Notes: a model not told the origin generated them from the sequence alone. A stretch of DNA of 60,383 nucleotides from Salibacterium qingdaonense (GCF_900114715.1 NZ_FOTY01000019.1:1-60383), one strand, 5' to 3'. Positions 16,509-26,198 are shown, counted from the first letter of the stretch. Program-made: numbers and translations.

Positions 16509-17699
16509 ATGTCAATGATCATGGCTGTAAATGCGGGAAGTTCGTCGCTTAAGTTTCAACTTCTGCGCATGCCTGAAGAAGAACTGGCTGCCAAAGGCCA
16601 GATAGAAAGAATAGGACTCGATGGAGCGGAAATGGAATTGGAATGGGGAGAAGAAGAAATCCAGGAACAGCTCGATATTTCCGACCATGAAGAGGCGGTT
16701 AAAAAAATGCTCGACAGTCTGACTGACAACCAAATTATAAACTCCCTCGATGATATAGAAGGCGTTGGACACCGGGTCGTTCACGGTGGTGAGAAGTTTG
16801 CGGACTCTGTCAAAATAACAGATGACGTGGTGGAAGCCATTGAAGAAGTCAGTGAGCTGGCCCCACTTCATAATCCGGCAAATCTGACGGGCATCCGCGC
16901 TTTCCGGGATATGCTGCCAAACGTACCGGATGTCGCCGTGTTTGATACCGCATTTCATCAGACGATGCCAAAATCCAGATACATGTACAGTGTCCCTTAT
17001 GAATACTACGAACAATATGGTATCCGCAAATACGGATTTCACGGGACTTCACACAAATACGTGGGAGAGCGCGCGGCAGATCTTCTGGATCAGCCGCAGG
17101 AAGATCTTAAACTTGTTTCCTGCCATATCGGAAACGGGGTAAGTGTTACTGCCATTGACGGCGGCTTCTCAGTGGATACGTCCATGGGCTTCACCCCCCT
17201 CGCCGGCACAGCGATGGGCACCCGTTCCGGAAATATTGACCCGGCCCTTATTCCATATATGATGGATAAAACCGGACAGTCCGCCGGAGATATCATTACG
17301 ATGCTGAATAAAAAGAGCGGTCTTCTCGGTGTGAGCGGAGCGTCAAGCGACCTGCGCGATGTCGAACAGAAAAGAAATGCAGGAGACGAGAAAGCCCGCA
17401 CAGCACTCGACATTTATACAACCCGTATTCATAAGTACATCGGCACGTATGCGGCAAGCATGAACGGATTGGACGCTGTCATTTTCACAGCCGGTGTGGG
17501 AGAAAACAGCAGCACGGTCCGCAAAGAGGTTATCGAGGGGCTGGAATTTATGGGCATTCATCTCGATGAGTCCAAAAATGACACACGCGGGGAAGAAACC
17601 TTTGTCAATAAGGATGGATCGCCTGTCAAAGTGCTTATTATTCCTACCAATGAAGAAGTGATGATTGCAAGAGATACCATGAGACTTGGATTTGATTGA
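16509..17699 (+). CDS. ackA: Acetate kinase
   Basis: Converts acetyl phosphate and ADP to acetate and ATP, the last step of overflow metabolism. The 396-residue ASKHA-fold enzyme shows the family motifs [11 protein letters not shown] (residues 6-16), [74 protein letters not shown] and FTAGVGENS. The ATG has AAAGGAGCG upstream. The protein is markedly acidic near the N terminus ([20 protein letters not shown]). It ends at a branched hairpin terminator. Confidence 0.96.
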   Translation: MSMIMAVNAGSSSLKFQLLRMPEEELAAKGQIERIGLDGAEMELEWGEEEIQEQLDISDHEEAVKKMLDSLTDNQIINSLDDIEGVGHRVVHGGEKFADSVKITDDVVEAIEEVSELAPLHNPANLTGIRAFRDMLPNVPDVAVFDTAFHQTMPKSRYMYSVPYEYYEQYGIRKYGFHGTSHKYVGERAADLLDQPQEDLKLVSCHIGNGVSVTAIDGGFSVDTSMGFTPLAGTAMGTRSGNIDPALIPYMMDKTGQSAGDIITMLNKKSGLLGVSGASSDLRDVEQKRNAGDEKARTALDIYTTRIHKYIGTYAASMNGLDAVIFTAGVGENSSTVRKEVIEGLEFMGIHLDESKNDTRGEETFVNKDGSPVKVLIIPTNEEVMIARDTMRLGFD

Positions 17700-17737
17700 T
17701 TCAATGAATAATGAATAAAAATGTATCATGATGGGTG

Positions 17738-17823
17738 AAAAGACCAGAAGTGCAGAGGATCCGTCCACAGCAGCAAGGCGCTGTGAATAACAAGAATATC
17801 CCTGTAATTCCGGTCTTTTTTTC
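17738..17823 (+). terminator. Long branched terminator after ackA
   Basis: AAAAGACC (17738-17745) pairs with GGTCTTTT (17812-17819). Shorter inner stems (GGAT/ATCC and CACAG/CTGTG) lie within it, and it ends in a long T run. The large size is unusual for a plain terminator. It is not a riboswitch class I recognise. Confidence 0.6.
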
Positions 17824-17876
17824 TCTTCATGGGCACCTCTTACATAGATATGGCTCTATAAATTTTTATGCTTTTT

Positions 17877-17917
17877 CATGAATAAGTATTGCAAAATCAT
17901 AAAACTCTTGTTAAAGT
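17877..17917 (+). promoter_or_regulatory. Likely argGH promoter with overlapping ArgR/AhrC box
   Basis: CATGAATAAGTATTGC (17877-17892) matches the ARG-box pattern (TGAAT, four A/T-rich bases, ATTCA) at 8 of 10 conserved positions. It overlaps a TTGCAA (17889-17894) that is 17 bases upstream of TAAAGT (17912-17917). This would place the arginine repressor on the -35 region. Two further ARG-like sites exist nearby (17712-17725 and 18013-18026). Confidence 0.45.
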
Positions 17918-18012
17918 TATCAATAACAGTTAAACAAGAATGACAGACAAATGAATTGTGAGGCAGAAGCCTCTCCTATTTTTGCTCATTTATGTATAAA
18001 AATAATAACTTC

Positions 18013-18026
18013 AGTATTAATATTCA
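18013..18026 (+). promoter_or_regulatory. Second ARG-box-like site before argG
   Basis: AGTATTAATATTCA, 8 of 10 conserved positions of the ARG box, located 26 bases before the argG start and just upstream of its ribosome site. Consistent with a downstream auxiliary AhrC operator. Confidence 0.4.
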
Positions 18027-18051
18027 CCTGAAGATGGAGGGAATCATAAAC

Positions 18052-19257
18052 ATGGCGAACAAAAAAGTTGTTTTGGCGTATTCCGGGGGACTCGACACAT
18101 CTGTAGCGATCCGGTGGCTTGCGGATCAGGGATATGATGTAGTGGCGGTAGGCCTTGATGTAGGAGAAGGAAATGATCTGGAATCTGTAAAGAATAAAGC
18201 ACTGCAGGTAGGTGCGGTTCAATCGTATACCGTGGATGCAACGAAAGAGTTCGCCGAAGAATTTGTCCTTCCGGCTATGCAGGCTCATACATTATACGAA
18301 CAGAAATATCCGCTTGTTTCCGCTCTCTCCAGACCTCTTATTTCGAAGAAACTGGTTGAAATCGCGGAACAGACTAATGCCGATGCGGTAGCTCACGGCT
18401 GTACCGGCAAAGGAAACGACCAGGTTAGATTTGAAGTTTCCATTCAGGCGCTTAATCCGGATTTGGAAGTTCTTGCGCCGGTGAGAAGCTGGGGCTGGTC
18501 CAGGGATGAAGAAATCGAATATGCGAAGCAGCATGAGATTCCGATTCCAATTGACCTCGACAACCCGTATTCGGTGGACCAGAATCTATGGGGCAGAAGT
18601 AATGAGTGCGGCATTCTCGAAGATCCATGGACGACTCCTCCGGAAGGCGCGTACGCATTAACGAATCCTTTGGAAAAGACACCCGATGAAGCGGACATTG
18701 TGGAAATTGAATTCAAGCAGGGCAGACCAGTGGCGCTGAACGGCACGACCTATGAACTGGATGATTTGATTCAGGAGTTGAATAGTGTTGCCGGGAAACA
18801 CGGCGTCGGCAGAATCGATCACGTGGAGAACAGAATGGTCGGCATCAAATCAAGAGAAGTTTACGAGTGCCCGGGCGCGATGACCCTTATTCAATCCCAC
18901 AAGGAACTGGAAGATCTAACGCTTCCAAAAGAAGTGGCGCACTTCAAGCCGGTTATTGAGAAAAAACTTTCGGAAGTCATTTACGACGGGCTGTGGTTCT
19001 CCCAGATCAGAGATGGTCTGGAAGCATTCCTGAAAGAAACCCAGCAGAATGTAACAGGGTTTGTCAGAGTGAAATTGTTTAAAGGGCACGCTGTTGTGGA
19101 AGGAAGAAAGTCCGATCTTTCGCTTTACAATGAAAAGCTTGCCACCTATACACCAGATGATGAATTCGATCATCAATCAGCTATCGGATTTATTAATCTA
19201 TGGGGACTTCCGACGAAAGTACACAGCATGGTTAATAGAAACGGTGTTAATGTCTGA
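18052..19257 (+). CDS. argG: Argininosuccinate synthase
   Basis: Joins citrulline and aspartate with ATP to form argininosuccinate. The 401-residue protein opens with the PP-loop [16 protein letters not shown] and contains [29 protein letters not shown] and [15 protein letters not shown], all typical of ArgG. The start is ATG 18052 ([13 protein letters not shown]), with GGAGGGA about 11 bases upstream; the frame continues further up without similarity. The stop codon TGA overlaps the argH ATG by one base, so argG and argH form a coupled operon, as in B. subtilis. Confidence 0.96.
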   Translation: MANKKVVLAYSGGLDTSVAIRWLADQGYDVVAVGLDVGEGNDLESVKNKALQVGAVQSYTVDATKEFAEEFVLPAMQAHTLYEQKYPLVSALSRPLISKKLVEIAEQTNADAVAHGCTGKGNDQVRFEVSIQALNPDLEVLAPVRSWGWSRDEEIEYAKQHEIPIPIDLDNPYSVDQNLWGRSNECGILEDPWTTPPEGAYALTNPLEKTPDEADIVEIEFKQGRPVALNGTTYELDDLIQELNSVAGKHGVGRIDHVENRMVGIKSREVYECPGAMTLIQSHKELEDLTLPKEVAHFKPVIEKKLSEVIYDGLWFSQIRDGLEAFLKETQQNVTGFVRVKLFKGHAVVEGRKSDLSLYNEKLATYTPDDEFDHQSAIGFINLWGLPTKVHSMVNRNGVNV

Positions 19258-20633
19258 TGAAACTGTGGGGCGGAAGATTTACAAAAAGTGCGGAAGAATG
19301 GGTGGATGCCTTTGGGGCATCCATTCCTTTTGATCAGGAACTGGTACATGAAGATATTGAAGGAAGTCTGGCCCATGTCAGTATGCTGGAATATTGTAAT
19401 ATCCTGACGACAGAAGAAGCATCCACTATAAAAAAAGGGCTTGAAACGCTGAAGGAAAAAGCAGAACAGGGAGAACTCGAGTATTCTGTAGAAAATGAAG
19501 ATATTCACTTGAATCTCGAAAAACTCCTTACAGATGAAATCGGACCGATCGGTGGAAAACTCCACACCGGACGGAGCCGTAATGATCAGATTGCAACGGA
19601 CATGCATCTTTACTTAAAAAAACATACACTTGAAATCATGGATAATATCAAACAGCTGCAGCAGGCACTTCTTGGGCAGGCTGAAAAACACGTGGAAACC
19701 ATTATCCCGGGTTACACCCATCTGCAGCGGGCGCAGCCGGTCTCGTTTGCCCATCATCTAATGGCTTATTTCTGGATGCTTGAGCGGGATTACACAAGAC
19801 TTGAAGACAGTCTGAAACGACTGAATGTTTCGCCGCTCGGAGCCGGAGCGCTTGCCGGCACAACATTTCCGATTGACCGGGAATATGCGGCGGACCTGCT
19901 TGGATTTGACGGGGTATACGACAACAGTCTGGATGCGGTAAGTGACCGCGATTTCATTCTGGAATTCATGAGCGCGTCCTCCATGGTTATGATGCATTTG
20001 TCCCGCTTTTCCGAGGAGTTGATTCTATGGTCGAGCCAGGAGTTCAACTTTGTGGAGCTAGATGACACGTTTGCTACCGGAAGCAGTATTATGCCCCAGA
20101 AGAAAAACCCGGATATGGCAGAACTCGTACGCGGTAAAACAGGCCGCGTGTACGGCAATTTTGTATCTCTGCTGACGCTCTTGAAGGGTCTTCCTCTTGC
20201 TTATAACAAAGATATGCAGGAAGACAAAGAAGGCATGTTTGATACCGTTACAACGCTTGAAGGTTCTCTTAAGATATTCAGCGGCATGATTGAAACGATG
20301 AACGTAAACACCGGTGTCATGGAAAAAGAGACCCATTCGGATTTTTCCAATGCAACCGAACTCGCTGATTATCTTGCGGCAAAAGGCCTGCCGTTCCGGG
20401 AAGCTCATGAAGTTGTAGGAAAACTGGTACTCCAGTGTATCGAAAAAGGAATATACCTGCTGGATCTTTCTTTGGAAGAATACCAAACAGCCAGTCCGCT
20501 GTTTGAAGAAGATATTTATGAAGTACTTAAACCGTCCACTGTCGTGGGAAGACGAAACAGCGCCGGTGGAACCGGATTTGAGCAGGTTCGAAGCGCCATA
20601 AAAAAAGCACAGCAGAAAGTACAGGAGAAATAA
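19257..20633 (+). CDS. argH: Argininosuccinate lyase
   Basis: Splits argininosuccinate into arginine and fumarate. The 458-residue protein of the fumarase/aspartase superfamily begins [22 protein letters not shown], has [22 protein letters not shown]-type [12 protein letters not shown], and the superfamily signature [16 protein letters not shown]. Length and order are normal. It is translationally coupled to argG and ends at the hairpin 20653-20678, shared with the convergent stress-protein gene. Confidence 0.96.
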   Translation: MKLWGGRFTKSAEEWVDAFGASIPFDQELVHEDIEGSLAHVSMLEYCNILTTEEASTIKKGLETLKEKAEQGELEYSVENEDIHLNLEKLLTDEIGPIGGKLHTGRSRNDQIATDMHLYLKKHTLEIMDNIKQLQQALLGQAEKHVETIIPGYTHLQRAQPVSFAHHLMAYFWMLERDYTRLEDSLKRLNVSPLGAGALAGTTFPIDREYAADLLGFDGVYDNSLDAVSDRDFILEFMSASSMVMMHLSRFSEELILWSSQEFNFVELDDTFATGSSIMPQKKNPDMAELVRGKTGRVYGNFVSLLTLLKGLPLAYNKDMQEDKEGMFDTVTTLEGSLKIFSGMIETMNVNTGVMEKETHSDFSNATELADYLAAKGLPFREAHEVVGKLVLQCIEKGIYLLDLSLEEYQTASPLFEEDIYEVLKPSTVVGRRNSAGGTGFEQVRSAIKKAQQKVQEK

Positions 20634-20652
20634 AAGAGGTATTGTTTCATTC

Positions 20653-20680
20653 AAACCAGCCGCCGTGACGGCTGGTTTTT
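20653..20680. terminator. Bidirectional terminator between argH and usp
   Basis: Perfect ten-base stem AAACCAGCCG / CGGCTGGTTT, six-base loop, T run on the plus strand. Confidence 0.85.
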
Positions 20681-20696
20681 CGTTACAGAAAAATAA

Positions 20697-21131
20697 TCAG
20701 GAGCGGACGATCAGCACATCACAGGATGCCTGTCTGGCAACCGCTTCCGATACACTCCCTATTAAAATACGTTCTACTGTATTCAACCCGGTTGCTCCTG
20801 TCAAAATCAAATCAACCTCGTATTGTTTGGCAATATCTTTAGGAATTTTCACCCGCGGTGAGCCAAAATCGACCACAGTATGCACCTTTTCCACTCCGGC
20901 TTTTTCTGCTTCTTCCTTGTACTGCTGCACAAGCTCCTGTCCGTACTGTTCCGCACGGGAAACGATTGTTCTGTCATACTGTTCAATCGTCGCAAAGGTA
21001 CGGGTATCGATAATATGAGCAATGACGAGAACGGCCTGCTGATCGACAGCCATATTTACCGCTTTGTTCAAAGCAGTATTCGACTCTTTGGAACCGTCTA
21101 CAGCAATGAGAATATTTTTGTATGCTGTCAT
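20697..21131 (-). CDS. Universal stress protein (UspA family)
   Basis: Single-domain UspA protein of 144 residues: NILIAVDGSKESNTALNKAV at the N terminus and the ATP-binding loop GATGLNTVERILIGSVSEAV (GxxG-x9-GS) near the C terminus, so a nucleotide-binding member. The precise role is unknown. The ATG follows AGGAGGG on the minus strand. The leader between promoter and ribosome site holds an inverted repeat (21147-21172). Monocistronic, convergent with argH and divergent from the SDR gene. Confidence 0.88.
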   Translation of the reverse strand: MTAYKNILIAVDGSKESNTALNKAVNMAVDQQAVLVIAHIIDTRTFATIEQYDRTIVSRAEQYGQELVQQYKEEAEKAGVEKVHTVVDFGSPRVKIPKDIAKQYEVDLILTGATGLNTVERILIGSVSEAVARQASCDVLIVRS

Positions 21132-21146
21132 GCTATCCCTCCTGTG

Positions 21147-21172
21147 ATTCAGAGCACTCGATAACTCTGAAT
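21147..21172 (-). promoter_or_regulatory. Inverted repeat in the usp leader
   Basis: ATTCAGAG (21147-21154) and CTCTGAAT (21165-21172), ten bases apart, lie just upstream of the ribosome site of the minus-strand usp gene. Either an operator or a leader stem-loop; no known family is assigned. Confidence 0.35.
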
Positions 21173-21277
21173 TTTATAATAACATTCCCTCTTTTTGCTG
21201 GAAACAAACGTCGATATTTTTTCCACGTGTTTTTGAATCATGTATAATAGTTCTGTAGATTGAAGGAGGTTTACAGG

Positions 21278-22036
21278 ATGAGGCACGCACTGATTACAGC
21301 GGGAACGAAAGGACTTGGAAAGAAAGCAGCCGAGCAGTTTCTTCAAAATGGGTACGCGGTGACAGTCAGTTATTTCCGGGACACAGAAGCTGCCGAAACG
21401 ATGCAGCAGGAGTGGGTGTCCAGCCGCGGCCGCCTTCACGTTGTTCAGGCTGATATAACAGTAGAGGCAGATATAAAAAAGCTCGCTGCTTCTGCTGTTG
21501 AACAGTTCGGCAGACTGGACATACTCGTATGCAACGCCGGCCCTTATGTATTTGAACGAAAAAAATTAATGGACTATTCCACAGAAGAGTGGAACGAGAT
21601 GGTCCAGGGGAATTTGTCTGCGGTGTTCCATCTTTTCCGGGAAGTCATCCCTGTAATGAGAGAACAGCAGTACGGACGTATCGTGACATATGGATTTCAA
21701 GGGGCAGGTGATGCTCCGGCGTGGATCTATCGTTCGGCCTACGCGGCTGCGAAATCCGGACTTGTCTCCCTTACAAAAACGGTATCGATTGAAGAAGCGG
21801 AAAATGGAATTACGGTAAATATGGTTTGTCCGGGTGTCGTGACGTCAGATTATAAAGAATCTTCTATCCCGGAAGCCCGCCGCGTACAGGATCCTGAGAC
21901 ACCGGTGGGAAGACCGGCATCGGGCGGAGATATTTCCCGGGCTATTGCTTTTTTATGCGAAGAGCACTCCGATATGATTACCGGCACGGTACTGGAAGTA
22001 ACAGGCGGTGTAGATGTTTTGCATAAATGGCGTTGA
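21278..22036 (+). CDS. Short-chain dehydrogenase/reductase, atypical active site
   Basis: SDR-fold NAD(P)-dependent oxidoreductase of 252 residues; substrate unknown. The cofactor loop reads TAGTKGLGK instead of TGxxxGxG, followed by the normal LVCNAGPY and YAAAK (Tyr-Lys pair). The usual catalytic Ser about 13 residues before the Tyr is not evident: the strand reads IVTYGFQGAGDAPAWIYRSAYAAAK. So it is either a divergent reductase or uses another residue. I start at ATG 21278 (MRHALITAG) because GAAGGAGG lies ten bases upstream. A TATAAT at 21243-21248 may be its promoter. It is followed by a small secreted-type gene. Confidence 0.8.
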   Translation: MRHALITAGTKGLGKKAAEQFLQNGYAVTVSYFRDTEAAETMQQEWVSSRGRLHVVQADITVEADIKKLAASAVEQFGRLDILVCNAGPYVFERKKLMDYSTEEWNEMVQGNLSAVFHLFREVIPVMREQQYGRIVTYGFQGAGDAPAWIYRSAYAAAKSGLVSLTKTVSIEEAENGITVNMVCPGVVTSDYKESSIPEARRVQDPETPVGRPASGGDISRAIAFLCEEHSDMITGTVLEVTGGVDVLHKWR

Positions 22037-22092
22037 CCTCCGGGTATAAATGCGGACGCTGCCGCGCATCCTATCCGGCAGAGGTGATAAAT

Positions 22093-22470
22093 ATGAAAAG
22101 CTTACGCGCGGCAGCCGCCGTCTTTTTGATATTGGCAGTAGATAGCAGCAGTGCAGCTGCAGTTTCTCTCCAAGAAGTGTTTCTTTTTCAGGCGACCGCC
22201 GAGACAGAGGATGGAACCTATTTTCACTGGGAATACAACAGTCCCGATTCGTATGAATACCATGCCCAAGGCAGAGCCTGGCATGGAAGAAAGGCACAAC
22301 CTCATGTTGAGAAACTATACGAACAAACCGGCATCTCCCCGGAATCGACGAAAGAAGAGCTGGCTGAAGCTTTCCGCGGTACGGAGCTTCCTCCACTCGA
22401 ACGTCTGGATGTGCGATGGCAGGATGAAGAGGGGGAGCTTCACACCTGGCTTTGGAAAAATGAAGAATAA
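22093..22470 (+). CDS. Hypothetical secreted or anchored protein
   Basis: I do not recognise this 125-residue protein. With ATG 22093 (ribosome site GAGGTG) it begins MKSLRAAAAVFLILAVDSSSAAAVS, a plausible signal peptide with a possible AAA cleavage site. A small domain rich in aromatic and acidic residues follows (TEDGTYFHWEYNSPDSYEYHAQGRAWHG ... RLDVRWQDEEGELHTWLWKNEE). An in-frame start at 22027 would overlap the SDR gene and place cysteines (KCGRCRASYP) before the hydrophobic stretch; less likely. It lies between the SDR gene and ytkL in the same direction. Confidence 0.55.
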   Translation: MKSLRAAAAVFLILAVDSSSAAAVSLQEVFLFQATAETEDGTYFHWEYNSPDSYEYHAQGRAWHGRKAQPHVEKLYEQTGISPESTKEELAEAFRGTELPPLERLDVRWQDEEGELHTWLWKNEE

Positions 22471-22555
22471 GGCAGAAACTTTCCCGAAAAGAGGTTTAAA
22501 TATCAAAAGAAAAGGGGAACACCATTATCGGTATCAAGTAAAGGAGGCATGAATG

Positions 22556-23236
22556 ATGAATGTAACCTATCACGGCCATTCTGTGGTTCATATTGAAGCG
22601 AATGGAAAAAGTATTTTAATCGATCCTTTCATTACCGGTAATGGAAATACGGATTTAAACGCAGATGAAGTGAATCCGGATGTCATTCTGCTGACACACG
22701 GACATGACGATCATGTCGGGGACACCATAGACATAGCAAAACGTAATAACGCGTTTGTTGTAGCGCCGGTTGAACTGGCTTCTTATCTGGGTACGAAAGG
22801 CCTGGAGACGCATCCTCTTAACATCGGCGGAGGATGCACGTTTGACTTTGGCAGAGTATCGATGACACAGGCTTTCCACAGTTCGTCTTATACCGGAGAT
22901 AACGGGGAAATGATCTATACCGGAATGCCGACTGGAATCATTTTTGAAGCCGAAGGAAAAACCATCTACCATATGGGAGACACCGGTCTGTTTTCGGACT
23001 TGAAGATGATCGGGGAACGGTATAACATCGATCTTCTTTTCATCCCGATTGGTGATAACTTCACGATGGGTCCTGTGGACGCAGCAAAGGCTGTTGAATG
23101 GATAAAGCCGGGACACGTTGTGCCGGTTCATTACAACACGTTTCCATTAATCAATCAGGACGGCGATGCCTTTATTGAATCGATTTCTCCGGTAAAAGGG
23201 CAGGCATTGAAGCCCGGCGGATCCATCAATTTGTAA
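22556..23236 (+). CDS. ytkL: UPF0173 metal-dependent hydrolase YtkL
   Basis: Metallo-beta-lactamase-fold hydrolase of 226 residues, substrate unknown. Metal motifs: [10 protein letters not shown] (HxHxDH) near residue 50, [17 protein letters not shown] and a C-terminal VPVHYNTFP. The second ATG (22556) is preferred: it gives the best distance from AAGGAGG and matches the MKVTYHGHS start of the B. subtilis protein; the ATG at 22553 adds one Met. The gene ends at a hairpin terminator (23251-23289). Confidence 0.9.
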   Translation: MNVTYHGHSVVHIEANGKSILIDPFITGNGNTDLNADEVNPDVILLTHGHDDHVGDTIDIAKRNNAFVVAPVELASYLGTKGLETHPLNIGGGCTFDFGRVSMTQAFHSSSYTGDNGEMIYTGMPTGIIFEAEGKTIYHMGDTGLFSDLKMIGERYNIDLLFIPIGDNFTMGPVDAAKAVEWIKPGHVVPVHYNTFPLINQDGDAFIESISPVKGQALKPGGSINL

Positions 23237-23250
23237 CGAAAAGAATGAAG

Positions 23251-23294
23251 AGCTGTTTCAAGGTAAATACATTTACCATTGGAACAGCTTTTTT
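23251..23294 (+). terminator. Terminator after ytkL
   Basis: Near-perfect stem of AGCTGTTTCAAGGTAAAT with ATTTACCATTGGAACAGCT, followed by TTTTTT. Confidence 0.85.
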
Positions 23295-23369
23295 ATGCTG
23301 AAAGATATCTCCGTTACATAAAGAGAACGCTTCCATCATTGAATTGTAAACGTCAACTGTTGAATCATC

Positions 23370-23398
23370 TTGCTTTCCCGGACAGGCCTGCGTATAAT
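23370..23398 (+). promoter_or_regulatory. Sigma-A type promoter of ytoI
   Basis: TTGCTT (23370-23375), 17-base spacer, TATAAT (23393-23398), about 65 bases before the ytoI start and downstream of the ytkL terminator. Confidence 0.6.
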
Positions 23399-23463
23399 GA
23401 AAAGTAATACAGAGTCATATGGGAAATGATACAGTATCAGCCGGAGAAGAGGTGAGCAGCAGA

Positions 23464-24774
23464 ATGGCGACAAAACATGAACAAATTTTACAGCATATTA
23501 CCGAGCTCGGTGTAGGAGAAAAAATATCGGTGCGGCGTGTGGCCAAATCGCTGAACGTCAGTGAGGGAACAGCCTACCGGGCAATAAAAGAAGCGGAAAA
23601 TCAAGGGCTTGTCAGCACGATCGAGCGGGTCGGCACCATCCGTATTGAAAAAAAACAAAAAGATAATATTGAAAAGCTGACATACGCAGAAGTAGTTAAT
23701 ATTGTAGACGGGCAGGTGCTTGGAGGAAGAAACGGTCTTCACAAAACGCTGAACCGTTTTGTGATAGGAGCTATGAAACTCGAGGCCATGATGCGTTACG
23801 TAGAGCCTGGGAACCTTTTGATTGTCGGTAACCGCTATCAGGTTCACAAGCTGGCGCTTGAAGCCGGTGCGGCAGTGTTGATAACCGGAGGATTTGATAC
23901 CAACGAGAACGTCATTGCACTGGCCGATGAACTCGGGATGCCGGTTATTTCTACTACATATGATACGTTTACGGTAGCAACCATGATTAACCGGGCGATC
24001 TATGACCAGTTAATCAAAAAGGAGATTGTACTTGTTGATGATATACTGATCCCCCTGCAGGATACGTTTTTCCTTTCTATCGACAACGATGTGAAAAAGT
24101 GGCACGAAATAAACGGCCGTACCAGCCACAGTCGTTATCCTGTTATTGACGGAGACATGAAAGTACGGGGGATGGTAGCTGCCAAAGACGTTCTCGGTGC
24201 AGATATGACAGTTCCGATTGAACAGATCATGACTAAAAATCCTATCACTGTCAAAGAGAGAACCTCCGTCGCCTCTGTTGCACATGTGATGGTCTGGGAA
24301 GGTATTGAACTGCTGCCGGTGATAGATGAACAGAACCGGCTTCTGGGCGTGATCAGCCGTCAGGATGTGCTTAAGGCCCTCCAGATGACACAGCGGCAGC
24401 CTCATGTCGGGGAGACGATAGATGATTTAATCACCGGCCGGTTCCATGAAACAGGTCCGGATTCCGATTACCACTATCAGTGTGATGTCACTCCTCAGAT
24501 GACCAATCACCTTGGGATGATATCTTACGGTGTTCTTTCCACCCTTGTTACAGAGACAGGAAGCCGCCTGCTCCGTCAGTATAAGCGGGGGGATATTGTC
24601 GTAGAGAATATTACCCTGTATTTCATCAAGCCTGTTCAGATTGAAAGTACGGTTGATATGAAAGGGAAACTGCTTGAAGTGGGGAGGCGGCATGGAAAAG
24701 TGGATGTGGAATTGTATCATGAGGGCGGCATTGTCGGTAAGGCTCTCATGATGGCACAAATGCTGGACCGGTAA
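23464..24774 (+). CDS. ytoI: HTH-DRTGG-CBS-hotdog protein YtoI
   Basis: Multi-domain, probably ligand-sensing regulator of 436 residues. In order: a winged-helix domain (about 1-65, VGEKISVRRVAKSLNVSEGTAYRAIKEAE), a DRTGG domain (about 70-180), two CBS motifs (about 190-310, MTKNPITVKERTSVASVAHVM) likely binding an adenosyl nucleotide, and a C-terminal thioesterase-like hotdog domain (about 320-436). Function is not established in B. subtilis either. Start at ATG 23464 (MATKHEQILQHI), which matches the homologue and has GAGGTG upstream; the open frame extends 15 codons further. Confidence 0.88.
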   Translation: MATKHEQILQHITELGVGEKISVRRVAKSLNVSEGTAYRAIKEAENQGLVSTIERVGTIRIEKKQKDNIEKLTYAEVVNIVDGQVLGGRNGLHKTLNRFVIGAMKLEAMMRYVEPGNLLIVGNRYQVHKLALEAGAAVLITGGFDTNENVIALADELGMPVISTTYDTFTVATMINRAIYDQLIKKEIVLVDDILIPLQDTFFLSIDNDVKKWHEINGRTSHSRYPVIDGDMKVRGMVAAKDVLGADMTVPIEQIMTKNPITVKERTSVASVAHVMVWEGIELLPVIDEQNRLLGVISRQDVLKALQMTQRQPHVGETIDDLITGRFHETGPDSDYHYQCDVTPQMTNHLGMISYGVLSTLVTETGSRLLRQYKRGDIVVENITLYFIKPVQIESTVDMKGKLLEVGRRHGKVDVELYHEGGIVGKALMMAQMLDR

Positions 24775-24799
24775 AACAAAAATTATACGTTTCAAAAAA

Positions 24800-24825
24800 A
24801 AAGGGTGCGGCATCCCGCACCCTTT
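24800..24825. terminator. Bidirectional terminator between ytoI and ytpI
   Basis: Perfect 11-base stem AAAGGGTGCGG / CCGCACCCTTT with a four-base loop; an A run precedes it, giving a U run for the minus-strand gene. Confidence 0.85.
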
Positions 24826-25156
24826 AAGAACGTCCCGGCTTCTGCTGATTATCCCGTCGTTGTTTTTTTGCTTCTTCTGCCGCGTAAGGGCCGTGTATAC
24901 GATAGGCTCTCCAGCCAAATATGATGTTGGCGGCACCGACAAGAAGAAAAACGACTCCTACAATAATATCCACCGGTCCGCGGACCAACTGCAGCAGATT
25001 TGCTCCAAAAGCGGCCATGAAAAGCCCGAGACTGATGTTAGCCTTGGCCTGTACCCATCTTTTGTAGGCATGGGTTTTTGTCCGGACGGCTTTTACTTTG
25101 TAATAGACATACATTGCAATGGCTGCCGTGAGAATAACGATAAAAACAGGGGTCAC
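24824..25156 (-). CDS. ytpI: YtpI-like membrane protein
   Basis: Small membrane protein (110 residues) with three predicted transmembrane segments (about 3-20, 40-60, 63-83) and a basic C terminus (EEAKKQRRDNQQKPGRS). WVQAKANISLGLFMAAFGANLLQL is characteristic of YtpI. Function unknown. The stop codon lies within the terminator shared with ytoI. Divergent from nrnA. Confidence 0.82.
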   Translation of the reverse strand: MTPVFIVILTAAIAMYVYYKVKAVRTKTHAYKRWVQAKANISLGLFMAAFGANLLQLVRGPVDIIVGVVFLLVGAANIIFGWRAYRIHGPYAAEEAKKQRRDNQQKPGRS

Positions 25157-25244
25157 TCTTTTCCCTCCAAGGACTGATATTGGTTGCTCTTATCAGAAAA
25201 TACAAAATCGATTGAACATGAAAGCTGACAGAAAGGAAGATAGC

Positions 25245-26198
25245 ATGAAACAGAGAATATTGCAAACAATCGAGAGGTATTCTGTTATCGGCATTTACCG
25301 CCACGAGAAGCCGGATCCGGACGCGCTGGGATCCCAGGCCGGGATTGCGGCATTAATGCAGCACAATTATCCGGAAAAAAAAATATATACCATTGGTGAA
25401 GACGAACCCTCTCTCTCTTTTCTGGCAGAGATGCAGGGAGAAGAAGAGGCACTGACCGCATCGGATTCGTTTCTCGCTGTCATATGTGATACGGCGAACA
25501 CAGAACGAGTCGATGGAGAAAAGTGGCAGTGTGCTGATTACGTTGTGAAAATCGATCACCATCCCGAAGTGGAGGTTTACGGACAGGACAGCTGGGTGGA
25601 TACCAAAGCAAGCTCCACATCCGAGATGATTATAGATTTATTTCTAACTGCCCGGGAAGACAAAGGGTGGGAAATGACAACGCAGGCGGCCCGTCTTTTA
25701 TATGCGGGAATTGTCGGAGACACGGGGCGTTTTCAATTTTCCAATACAACTCCTCAAACACTGGAGCTCGCTGCCGAGGCTCTTCGTTTTCCATTTGATC
25801 CGACGGAGTTATTCACCCGCTTCTATGAAAGTGATGAAAAGCTGGTACGCCTGAAGGGGGAAGTGCTTCAGCAATTTGAACTCTCACCGGAGGGGGTCGG
25901 TATCGCGCGCCTGACAAAAGAAATGCTTGAACGATATGATATTTCGATAAATGAGTCCTCTGCGCTTGTTAATTCATTCTCGGAAACCAAAGGATTGAAA
26001 GCGTGGGTCTTCTTTGTCGAACAGGATGAGAATTACCGCGTCCGCCTCCGTTCCAAAGGTCCTGCCATTCACCATATCGCAGCAGCTCATGATGGAGGAG
26101 GGCATCCAATGGCATCCGGAGCAAAAGCTGTGGATGAGCAGGAAGTACAGGCGGTGATTCAGGAATTGAAAGAGGTATGCCGGGATTACCAGGCTTAA
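25245..26198 (+). CDS. nrnA: Bifunctional oligoribonuclease / pAp phosphatase NrnA
   Basis: DHH/DHHA1 phosphoesterase of 317 residues that degrades very short RNAs and removes phosphate from 3'-phosphoadenosine 5'-phosphate. Motifs: YRHEKPDPDALGSQ (first metal motif), VICDTANTERV, KIDHHPEV (DHH), GIVGDTGRFQFSNTT and the C-terminal GGGHPMASGA of DHHA1. ATG 25245 follows AAGGAAG; the frame is open upstream without homology. Located between ytpI and ytrI/dnaE as in B. subtilis. Confidence 0.92.
   Translation: MKQRILQTIERYSVIGIYRHEKPDPDALGSQAGIAALMQHNYPEKKIYTIGEDEPSLSFLAEMQGEEEALTASDSFLAVICDTANTERVDGEKWQCADYVVKIDHHPEVEVYGQDSWVDTKASSTSEMIIDLFLTAREDKGWEMTTQAARLLYAGIVGDTGRFQFSNTTPQTLELAAEALRFPFDPTELFTRFYESDEKLVRLKGEVLQQFELSPEGVGIARLTKEMLERYDISINESSALVNSFSETKGLKAWVFFVEQDENYRVRLRSKGPAIHHIAAAHDGGGHPMASGAKAVDEQEVQAVIQELKEVCRDYQA

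Noticed and set aside
17738-17823. Riboswitch or small RNA after ackA
   Set aside because: It is a branched hairpin with a T run downstream of ackA; a terminator explains it and no riboswitch consensus is present.
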